Assembly: GCA_900540145.1 (NCBI GenBank)
Contig: UQEW01000095.1
Span: forward strand, 1 to 5,443
From: an uncultured Eubacteriales bacterium
GTDB taxonomy: Bacteria > Bacillota > Clostridia > Peptostreptococcales > Anaerovoracaceae
Length of the DNA stretch: 5,443 nucleotides
Direction of reading: 5' to 3'
The notes beneath the pieces are model-generated. The model searched no databases, was not told the origin of the DNA, and saw only the letters and a list, made by a program, of their open reading frames with translations. Shown in pieces: positions 1 through 5,243 of the stretch. Made by a program: the position numbers and the translations under genes. How positions within the stretch are numbered: position 1 is the stretch's first letter; each line of letters opens with the position of its first letter.

Positions 1-1
1 T

Positions 2-31
2 GTCGGGGAAATCCCGGAGATTGCAGCGTAA
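2..31 (+). CDS. 3' end of an unidentified plus-strand gene (partial, frame uncertain)
   Basis: Only the last few codons of a possible plus-strand gene lie in the window. In frame 2 they read VGEIPEIAA followed by TAA at 29-31, eight bases before a strong plus-strand terminator hairpin. Frame 3 gives a basic tail, SGKSRRLQRK, with TAG at 33-35, and fits the terminator equally well. The reason to think a gene ends here is the position and direction of that terminator. The product cannot be named from nine or ten residues. By context it may be an ICE gene, but that is inference only. Confidence 0.3.
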   Translation, partial: VGEIPEIAA

Positions 32-38
32 ATAGTTT

Positions 39-76
39 GCCCCATCTCTCAACCACTGAGGGATGGGGCTTTTGTT
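39..76 (+). terminator. Strong intrinsic terminator, plus orientation
   Basis: The arms at 39-51 (GCCCCATCTCTCA) and 57-69 pair over 13 bp with one G-U pair around a 5-base loop (ACCAC). The T-rich tract TTTTGTT follows at 70-76. It would end transcription of the plus-strand gene stopping near 31. Read on the minus strand, the stem is followed by AAACTATTT, a poor U-tract. The hairpin could still partly block minus-strand transcripts leaving the permease gene 30 bases away, and no better minus-strand terminator is visible in the window. Confidence 0.85.
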
Positions 77-107
77 GTGGATAAAGCGATTTGTCTGAAC
101 GATAGTA

Positions 108-2306
108 TTATCCCATATAATCCGTTCGCAGTGCTTCTACCAGATCACATTTCAGAATTTTCTTGCCACCCAGGTAATATGCCAATGCGACAAAGCCAAA
201 AAGTGCCGCGATAAAAAGCAGGATAGGAACAATGGGAGCCACTGCTAAAAATTCCATTGGATTCAGGTAGCTTGCCGTTATCATCAACCACACAAACACA
301 ACCGTAATCGGCAGCGTGATCAGAACGGGGCGACCCGCTATCACGAGGGCCTCGATCCAAAACATTTTTCGCATACCTTCCGGCGTCATGCCAATGGACA
401 TATATCTCGCAAATTCTCTTTTCCTTTGCCGGATAAATCCCAGCGTGTTGGAAAATACGTTAGCGATCCCGATGAAGGCCAGCAACACACACAGCGCCCC
501 AATTATCAGTTTGTATCCGTTCAGCATGGCATCGTTGTCTATCTTTTCCTGAACCCGGTTTTCCACCTCGAAAGAAATGTCATGCCCCAGCACATTCGTC
601 AGCTCGGTTTCAATCATACTCAGTTCTGTCAGGGTTCTTTCTTTTTCTGAGAGAATGCGGATATAGGTATCTGGTTCAGCATTTCCAATCGTCTCTTCGA
701 TTTGTTTCCATGTGGAAAGGGACACAAATTGAACTAAAGCATAGTTATCATATTCTTCTCTCAAAACCGGCGGCTCCTGTGTAAAGCCCAAAACCGGAAT
801 TCCCACAGTTGCAGCCGCATCTTCCGGGTTTTGTAAAGTCATCGTGTCCTGGTTCTCTGACAAAAATGGAACATATTCTTTGTATCTGAAATTGCTGTTT
901 ATGTTGTCCCAAATACGGTTCAAAACAACGCTCCCGTTTTTCGCTGAGGAAACGCCGATCTGCTCACAATACGTGGCAAAGCTGCTGTCGTCCATGATTA
1001 CAATAGGAGCCTGAATGGTATAAATCCCATCTGCCATACTGACATCACTTCCGGCGACTGTTTCAAGACCACCCAGACTTTTTACTTCTTCGCTGACAGC
1101 GTCCGCCCCAATAGAACAAACGGCGTTTGCCCTTTGATAAATCACACTGTCTGTATCAGGCAAAGCATGGATTTCATCCGTATGAGAAAAGTCCTCGATC
1201 CTTGTGTCCTCAAGAGTTGCCATCACATCCCAGGCATCCTGGTAGCGTTCAAAATAGGTATGGTTTGTACTGATTCCAGAGAGAGTAAAAAAGCTCCGCA
1301 TGAGAGCAAAGCCCAGAAAGGAAAGGGTCAACGACAGCGTGGCGGTTCGCAGAGATTTCTTCTGTGCTTTCAGCGCATTCCCGGCAAGTTCCCCTTCGGT
1401 TCCAAATAAAAGCGCAAGAATACGGGATTTTTTTCTCCGTTTTAGCTGTAATTCTCCCGTGTTTTTTATAGCTTCCAGTGGGGTCATCTTGCTCAATTTC
1501 CTGGCTGGCAGCCAGGCAGAAATCAGTACCGTCAAAAACGAGGTCAGAATCGTGACTGCAAACACCAGCGGATGATAGGCAAAGGCAGCTTCATGTCTGC
1601 CGACAATACCATCGGCGAGAATATTGACTGCTTGGATGGCTCCGAAGGTCAAAGCGATTCCGACAATACTTCCGATCAAAACAGGAATCACACAAAGCAT
1701 CGCCGCTTCCTGTAAAAGACAGGTGCGGATTTGCCCCGGCGTCGCCCCAATGCTGGAAAAAATGCCAAACTGATGGACACGGGCATTCATAGATACAGCA
1801 AACGAGTTATGGATGATTAAAATCAAAGACACCGACACAAGCAGGAGTACAAAGAGATAAAAAGCCATCAATAAGGGCGGATTGCTGTCCTGCGGATCGT
1901 TGATGAAATAACTTGACAGCAGTGATTCATGATACGATACGGAAGTTTCCGGAACACCTAACTGCTGGGCGATAAGAGGCATATCCTGATACACAGCCCT
2001 CATGTTATCAAAGCAAATATCAACTACAAGAGTTTGATCGTCTGATAAATCCTCATTGATTATAGCCGTTTTTACATTGGCGAAATTCTCAATCTCGGAC
2101 ACTTTATCTTCTTCAAACGCTCCGCTGATGCGTCCCTGCCAGTTTCCTTCTTCTAAAACAACAGATTCTATTTCATAATTCCAGAAGTTATAAAACAAAC
2201 CGCACAGCAAAGAAAGAAACAGAGCAGAAATAAACGCCGCAACCAGAACGGATACGCTGGAAGCCCGATTCTTTTTGATGAATCCGATCGAATAGTCTTT
2301 CCACAT
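108..2306 (-). CDS. FtsX/MacB-type ABC transporter permease, two tandem FtsX units, 732 aa
   Basis: This is the membrane subunit of a type VII-like ABC system, working with the ATPase encoded just upstream. The hydrophobic pattern suggests eight membrane helices (about residues 17-41, 146-169, 204-229, 246-268, 322-344, 598-621, 655-680, 688-712) in a TM + outside domain + 3 TM plan repeated twice. The outside domains are about 100 and 250 residues. The conserved cytoplasmic FtsX motif appears in both halves: GIFSSIGATPGQIR near 181 and YMSIGMTPEGMRKMFWIEA near 635. Both halves end in a short motif of the PLEAIK/LVEALR kind. This duplicated plan differs from BceB-type permeases (ten TM, one large loop). 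One chain can supply both halves opposite an ATPase dimer. The start is the ATG at 2306, because GGAGGT lies 5 bases upstream; an ATG ten codons earlier lies inside the ATPase gene and lacks support. Substrate is unknown; peptide or antibiotic defence is a plausible inference. Confidence 0.92.
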   Translation of the reverse strand: MWKDYSIGFIKKNRASSVSVLVAAFISALFLSLLCGLFYNFWNYEIESVVLEEGNWQGRISGAFEEDKVSEIENFANVKTAIINEDLSDDQTLVVDICFDNMRAVYQDMPLIAQQLGVPETSVSYHESLLSSYFINDPQDSNPPLLMAFYLFVLLLVSVSLILIIHNSFAVSMNARVHQFGIFSSIGATPGQIRTCLLQEAAMLCVIPVLIGSIVGIALTFGAIQAVNILADGIVGRHEAAFAYHPLVFAVTILTSFLTVLISAWLPARKLSKMTPLEAIKNTGELQLKRRKKSRILALLFGTEGELAGNALKAQKKSLRTATLSLTLSFLGFALMRSFFTLSGISTNHTYFERYQDAWDVMATLEDTRIEDFSHTDEIHALPDTDSVIYQRANAVCSIGADAVSEEVKSLGGLETVAGSDVSMADGIYTIQAPIVIMDDSSFATYCEQIGVSSAKNGSVVLNRIWDNINSNFRYKEYVPFLSENQDTMTLQNPEDAAATVGIPVLGFTQEPPVLREEYDNYALVQFVSLSTWKQIEETIGNAEPDTYIRILSEKERTLTELSMIETELTNVLGHDISFEVENRVQEKIDNDAMLNGYKLIIGALCVLLAFIGIANVFSNTLGFIRQRKREFARYMSIGMTPEGMRKMFWIEALVIAGRPVLITLPITVVFVWLMITASYLNPMEFLAVAPIVPILLFIAALFGFVALAYYLGGKKILKCDLVEALRTDYMG

Positions 2307-2310
2307 ATTC

Positions 2311-2991
2311 TTACCTCCGTTTCTGATCGCCGACAATTTTCCCGTCCTCTATGGTAATAACGCGATCCGCCTCTAATGCGATCTTTTCATCATGGGTAAT
2401 CAAAAGAATCGTCTGTTCCAGGTTACGGTTAGATAATTTCAGCAAATCAATAATTTCCTCTCCGTTTTTCCGATCCAAGTTGCCGGTCGGTTCATCTGCA
2501 AGCAACAGCGCCGGGCGATAGATCAAAGAACGGGCGATAGCAACTCGCTGCTGTTGTCCGCCGGAAAGCTGGCTGGGCAGTGATTCCAGTTTATCTTCGA
2601 TTCCCAGGGAATGTACAATCTGCTCAAAGTATTCTTTATTGGGTTTGCGCTTGTCCAACAGGAGCGGCATGAGTATATTTTTTCGGACGGTAAGGGTGGG
2701 GATCAGGTTATAAAACTGATAGACCAATCCGACCTTCCTGCGCCGGAAAATGGCTGCCTGGGTTCGGTTCATGGCAGATAATTCTGTCCCCTCTATCAGG
2801 ACTTTCCCTTCTGTCGGCTTATCCACGCTTCCCAAAATATGCAGCAGGGTAGATTTTCCCGAACCGGATGCCCCTACGATTGCTACAAATTCTCCTTTTT
2901 GTACAGACAAGTCAATGTGATCCAACGCCACGACCTGATTGTTCCCAGAACCATATACCTTTCGGACATTTTCACATTTTAGTATTTCCAT
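2311..2991 (-). CDS. ABC transporter ATP-binding protein (MacB/LolD/BceA-type), 226 aa
   Basis: This is the cytoplasmic nucleotide-binding subunit that powers the adjacent FtsX permease. All motifs are present in order: Walker A GASGSGKST (residues 40-48, K46), Q-loop glutamine in VYQFYNL (Q92), signature LSGGQ (142-146), Walker B ALLLADEP with catalytic E167, D-loop NLD (171-173), and switch histidine H200 in LITHDE. The 226-residue length is normal for the MacB/LolD/BceA class, and the YQFYNLIPTLT stretch after the Q-loop is typical of it. The ATG at 2991 is preceded by AGGAG at 3000-3004, spaced 8 bases. The gene follows the kinase after about 60 bp that hold a candidate promoter, and ends 4 bases before the permease start. 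It looks intact and active. Export or sensing of an envelope-active compound is inferred from the neighbouring two-component genes. Confidence 0.95.
   Translation of the reverse strand: MEILKCENVRKVYGSGNNQVVALDHIDLSVQKGEFVAIVGASGSGKSTLLHILGSVDKPTEGKVLIEGTELSAMNRTQAAIFRRRKVGLVYQFYNLIPTLTVRKNILMPLLLDKRKPNKEYFEQIVHSLGIEDKLESLPSQLSGGQQQRVAIARSLIYRPALLLADEPTGNLDRKNGEEIIDLLKLSNRNLEQTILLITHDEKIALEADRVITIEDGKIVGDQKRR
2312..2317 (-). promoter_or_regulatory. Ribosome binding site deciding the permease start
   Basis: On the minus strand GGAGGT stands 5 bases before ATG 2306. It overlaps the ATPase stop codon (2311-2313), so ribosomes finishing the ATPase can reinitiate directly on the permease. This supports starting at MWKDYS rather than the longer reading that begins at 2336. 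Confidence 0.85.
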
Positions 2992-3050
2992 GTCACTTTC
3001 TCCTCTCTACGAAATGGTCTTGCGTACAGTATAACAAAGTAAAGTGACAT
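2990..3050 (-). repeat. Perfect 10-bp inverted repeat around the ATPase leader
   Basis: ATGTCACTTT at 2990-2999 and its exact reverse complement AAAGTGACAT at 3041-3050 flank the ATPase leader, 41 bases apart. In minus-strand RNA the downstream arm touches the ribosome site AGGAG (3000-3004) and includes the first two bases of the ATPase start codon. The upstream arm overlaps one half of the direct repeat before the internal promoter. Confidence 0.6.
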
Positions 3051-3059
3051 CTCAGTGAC
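3028..3059 (-). promoter_or_regulatory. Candidate internal promoter with PhoB/OmpR-like direct-repeat operator, driving the ABC genes
   Basis: On the minus strand there is an extended -10, TG-T-TATACT, with the hexamer at 3028-3033. No good -35 lies 16-18 bases upstream. Instead, GTCACT (minus strand) occurs twice, at 3043-3048 and 3054-3059, exactly 11 bp apart, with the nearer copy 9 bases from the -10. OmpR/PhoB-family regulators typically bind tandem repeats of about 11 bp that replace the -35, as in the Pho box, which suits the OmpR-type regulator encoded in this operon. Predicted transcription begins near 3021, giving a leader of about 30 bases before the ATPase ATG. The operator function is inferred. 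Confidence 0.6.
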
Positions 3060-4239
3060 TGTACATCCTTATTTCAAAACAAGCACCGCCATTTTGCAAG
3101 TTACAGGCGGTTATAGTTCCGTTCTGCAATTCAAAAATGGAACGGGCAAGAGCCAGACCAATTCCAATTCCATCTCCAACCGCACACCGGCCCCGGTAAA
3201 AACGATCAAAAAGATGCGGTAAGTCCTCTGTGTCAAAGCCCGCCCCGTCATCCCATACCTGAATTTCTACATAGAGAGGGTTGCCAGAGTAGCCACAATG
3301 GACTACGCCGCCCGGCTTGGAATGTTCCATACAATTCTTGATGAGATTGATGAGGGCTTCCATTGTCCACTCCAAATCCCCCCAAAATTCAATACAGCCA
3401 TTTTCTGGAATTTCAACAGTAATATGATTTTTCCGCAATAAATCGTTCAGATTATCTGCCGCCAGATTTAATACCGTATAAAGATCGACCTTTTCCCGTT
3501 TGAGCGGCAGCGTTCCAGCATCAATTTTGGAAAGCATAAGCAGAGATTCTTCCAGACGGTTTAATCGTTTCAACTGCTGCTTTACCTGTTCTGCGTAAGC
3601 CCCCGGAATTTCTTTTTCCATAAGCTGCAACGACAAAAAGGCCGCTGTGATCGGCGTTTTCAGTTGATGTGCGATATTAGCCAGGTTCTCTGCAAAATTT
3701 TTCTTTGCGGCAACTGCTGTTTCCCTTGTTTGATAAAGCATCGTGACAGTTTTGTATATTTCGTCCTGCAAATGGGAATATTCATCTTCCTTCGCCTGTA
3801 TCAATGTCCCGCCAGCACCGATATTAACCTGTTCCAAATACTCGGTCAAATCATCAATTCTCTTTCGATTTTTTCTGTGGGACAAAAAAGTTCCAGCTCC
3901 AAAAGCACAAGCAGTCACAAGGAAAAATAGAATCAGAAAAAGCACGGTATCCAGCGGGAAATCATAGCAAAAATCATCGACCCGGTATCCGTATTTTTCC
4001 AGATAATCGTTGCCTCTGAGTTCTTGTTCCGTCAATGAATGATAGTCTTTCAGAGCCGCTAATAGCTGTGGCTCTGCTTCAGGAGAATTTGCCAATATGG
4101 TTTCGCATAATGCCGAGGTGTGTTCAAATGCAATCTGCCGGTACGTGTGCAGGAAGAAAGCGGCGGTAAGTATCATGCCTGCCGCAAGAACAGCAAACGG
4201 AAAAATCAGAAGTATTTTTTGTTTCCATTTTTCGCTCAT
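3052..4239 (-). CDS. Two-TM sensor histidine kinase, 395 aa
   Basis: This is an inner-membrane sensor that autophosphorylates on histidine and passes the phosphate to the response regulator encoded just upstream. TM1 covers about residues 9-31 and TM2 about 96-119, leaving an outside segment of some 64 residues with two cysteines (C45, C92 region). A linker follows, then the H-box NIAHQLKTPI with phospho-acceptor H191, the N-box LINLIKNCMEHS (N302), G1 WDDGAGF (about 329-335), F-box LFDRFYRG, and G2 GIGIGLALAR (about 357-366). All catalytic boxes are present. The sensor region is larger than the nearly absent loop of BceS-type intramembrane sensors, so it may bind its signal directly. ATG 4239 overlaps the regulator stop as ATGA, and GGAGGA lies at 4246-4251 inside the regulator gene, so translation is coupled. 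The closest well-known families are VanS/PhoR-like kinases; the signal is unknown. Confidence 0.94.
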   Translation of the reverse strand: MSEKWKQKILLIFPFAVLAAGMILTAAFFLHTYRQIAFEHTSALCETILANSPEAEPQLLAALKDYHSLTEQELRGNDYLEKYGYRVDDFCYDFPLDTVLFLILFFLVTACAFGAGTFLSHRKNRKRIDDLTEYLEQVNIGAGGTLIQAKEDEYSHLQDEIYKTVTMLYQTRETAVAAKKNFAENLANIAHQLKTPITAAFLSLQLMEKEIPGAYAEQVKQQLKRLNRLEESLLMLSKIDAGTLPLKREKVDLYTVLNLAADNLNDLLRKNHITVEIPENGCIEFWGDLEWTMEALINLIKNCMEHSKPGGVVHCGYSGNPLYVEIQVWDDGAGFDTEDLPHLFDRFYRGRCAVGDGIGIGLALARSIFELQNGTITACNLQNGGACFEIRMYSH

Positions 4240-4907
4240 TGTGTGTCCTCCATACGGTAGCCAAAACTTCGGATCGTTTTTAGGCAGGCTGGATGATTCA
4301 GCTTTTCCCGCAATCTTTTCATTGTGACCGTCAGCGTATTATCGTTTACATAATTCCCGCTGCGATCCCAAACCTGCTCTAATAGCTGATTTCTGGTGAT
4401 CGTTTTTCCCTTGTTTTCCATCAAAATCAGCAGAATGCGGTACTCCGGCTGGCTTACAACGATTTCTTTCTGCCCGTCATAGACAGCCGTTTTTTCTTTA
4501 TCCAACATCAGGTCATCGCAGAATAGCTTTGTGTCGGTTACGGTTTTGGTTCTTCGCAGCAGTGCCAAAATACGAGAATACAGAACGGCAAGATCAAAGG
4601 GCTTTACCACATAATCATCCGCCCCATTTTGGAAGCCAGTAACAATGTCGTGGGAATCGCCTCGAATCGTCAAATAAACAATCGGCAGAGTTTTCCATCT
4701 TTCCCGAATCCAAAGGCATAATTCACTCCCTTGTCCGTCCGGCATATTCCAGTCCAGCAAGACGATTGTAGGCAAATGACCGATTAACGCTTTCTTGACA
4801 TCCGCAATTCTATCAAAAACGGCTACTTTGCAATTCTGCTGTTCCAAATATTCTTTTACAGACTTGCCAATCGTTTCGTCATCTTCCGCATAATAAACTT
4901 CAATCAT
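4236..4907 (-). CDS. OmpR/PhoB-family response regulator, 223 aa
   Basis: This is a DNA-binding regulator activated by phosphorylation from the adjacent kinase. The N-terminal receiver (about 1-118) shows the acidic pair D9/D10 in YYAEDDE, phospho-acceptor D52 in LLDWNMPDG, switch residue T80, and K102 in VKPFD. The C-terminal winged helix (about 125-220) has the recognition-helix stretch NDNTLTVTMKRLREKL and the terminal wing FGYRME. The 223-residue length is standard. The start at 4907 is chosen because GGAGGAG (4914-4920) sits 6 bases before it and the protein then begins MIEVYYAEDDE as the family does; a longer reading to 4967 runs through the upstream HTH gene. It overlaps the HTH gene by 8 bp and the kinase by 4 bp. 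A likely target is the 11-bp direct repeat before the ATPase gene, and perhaps the operon's own promoter (inference). Confidence 0.95.
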   Translation of the reverse strand: MIEVYYAEDDETIGKSVKEYLEQQNCKVAVFDRIADVKKALIGHLPTIVLLDWNMPDGQGSELCLWIRERWKTLPIVYLTIRGDSHDIVTGFQNGADDYVVKPFDLAVLYSRILALLRRTKTVTDTKLFCDDLMLDKEKTAVYDGQKEIVVSQPEYRILLILMENKGKTITRNQLLEQVWDRSGNYVNDNTLTVTMKRLREKLNHPACLKTIRSFGYRMEDTQ

Positions 4908-5097
4908 GATGTTCTCCTCCTGATTGCCCAGCAGATTTTCTCCGCCCATCCAATGGCTTCGTAGCATTCTTTGGGATAAGCCAGACGGTTCCCATTTTTT
5001 CCGCTCCTGGGATACGTCCTGCGGAACAGTAGTAATTTATCCAACGGGGTGTTACTCCCCAAATTTTGCTTGCTTCTTTCAAAGTCATGTAATCCAT
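4900..5097 (-). CDS. Small helix-turn-helix DNA-binding protein, 65 aa, first gene of the operon
   Basis: This short cytoplasmic protein begins MDYMTLKEASKIWGVTP and carries a MerR/excisionase-like helix-turn-helix at about residues 4-30 (LKEASKIWGVTPRWINYYCSAGRI), then a short wing, GTVWLIPK, and a basic tail with KPLDGRRKS. Small proteins of this form are common in Bacillota mobile elements; their role is mostly uncharacterised, so only DNA binding is claimed. ATG 5097 is chosen because GGAGGT (5103-5108) is 5 bases upstream; an in-frame ATG at 5118 overlaps the promoter -10 and is unlikely. Its TGA (4900-4902) lies inside the response-regulator start region, an 8-bp overlap (ATGATTGA), so the two are probably made in linked amounts. 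It could repress or adjust the operon through the dyad in the promoter just upstream. It has no effector-binding domain, unlike full MerR proteins. Confidence 0.85.
   Translation of the reverse strand: MDYMTLKEASKIWGVTPRWINYYCSAGRIPGAEKMGTVWLIPKNATKPLDGRRKSAGQSGGEHHD
4914..4920 (-). promoter_or_regulatory. Ribosome binding site deciding the response-regulator start
   Basis: On the minus strand GGAGGAG stands 6 bases before ATG 4907, within the last codons of the HTH gene. It fixes the regulator start at MIEVYY. Ribosomes translating the HTH gene pass over this site before stopping at 4900-4902, an arrangement suited to coupling. Confidence 0.85.
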
Positions 5098-5102
5098 ATA
5101 GC

Positions 5103-5108
5103 ACCTCC
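5103..5108 (-). promoter_or_regulatory. Ribosome binding site deciding the HTH start
   Basis: GGAGGT on the minus strand is 5 bases before ATG 5097. The upstream in-frame ATG at 5118 has no comparable site and lies before the predicted transcription start (near 5112), so the shorter 65-residue protein is preferred. Confidence 0.8.
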
Positions 5109-5118
5109 GCACTGCCAT

Positions 5119-5147
5119 ATTATAATTCGTACTCTCGAATAAAACAA
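5119..5147 (-). promoter_or_regulatory. Operon promoter: TTGTTT - 17 bp - TATAAT
   Basis: On the minus strand a perfect TATAAT (5119-5124) lies 17 bp from TTGTTT (5142-5147), a sigma-A-type promoter with a moderate -35. The predicted start near 5112 gives a very short leader of about 15 bases, just enough for the ribosome site of the HTH gene. It would transcribe all five genes. The spacer is almost entirely filled by a dyad and the -35 is covered by a direct repeat, so regulation is expected. Confidence 0.75.
5125..5140. promoter_or_regulatory. Dyad ATTCG-N6-CGAAT in the promoter spacer (candidate operator)
   Basis: ATTCG at 5125-5129 and CGAAT at 5136-5140 form a perfect 5-bp dyad with a 6-base centre, placed between the -10 and -35 of the operon promoter. 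A protein bound here would meet RNA polymerase directly. The HTH protein encoded immediately downstream is the obvious candidate, by position only. Five-base arms are short, so a chance dyad is possible. Confidence 0.45.
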
Positions 5148-5168
5148 GTTAAGCAGTACAAGTCAAGC
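5144..5168. repeat. Imperfect 11-mer direct repeat, 14-bp period, at the operon promoter
   Basis: ACAAGTTAAGC at 5144-5154 and ACAAGTCAAGC at 5158-5168 match at 10 of 11 positions and are separated by AGT. The first copy overlaps the -35 and the second lies just upstream of it. The position suits a tandem regulator site, but it resembles neither the spacer dyad nor the GTCACT repeat at the internal promoter. Confidence 0.5.
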
Positions 5169-5181
5169 TAATAATTATCAG

Positions 5182-5229
5182 AATGGCAGCCACAAAAAGG
5201 AATTCTTTGATCGTGGCTGCCATTTTTTT
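5182..5229 (+). terminator. Orphan intrinsic terminator, plus orientation
   Basis: AATGGCAGCCAC at 5182-5193 pairs perfectly over 12 bp with 5213-5224 across a 19-base loop, and a run of seven T (5223-5229) follows in the plus direction. In the minus direction the stem is followed by ATTCTGATAATT, which is weak. No plus-strand gene precedes it, since the neighbouring gene on that side runs the other way. It may stop antisense transcription leaving the operon, insulate the module from the transfer genes, or end a short unannotated RNA. It lies beyond the operon promoter, so it is not an attenuator of the operon. Confidence 0.8.
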
Positions 5230-5243
5230 AATTCATCACTTGA

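Noticed and set aside
3664..3967. Plus-strand open frames of 74-88 codons opposite the kinase gene.
   Set aside because: They lie antisense to a kinase with all catalytic boxes, have no ribosome sites worth noting, and their translations show no recognisable domain; they are shadows.
4908..4967. Longer response-regulator start at 4967.
   Set aside because: The extra 20 residues are the HTH gene read in another frame, and the strong ribosome site at 4914-4920 with the typical receiver N-terminus fixes the start at 4907.
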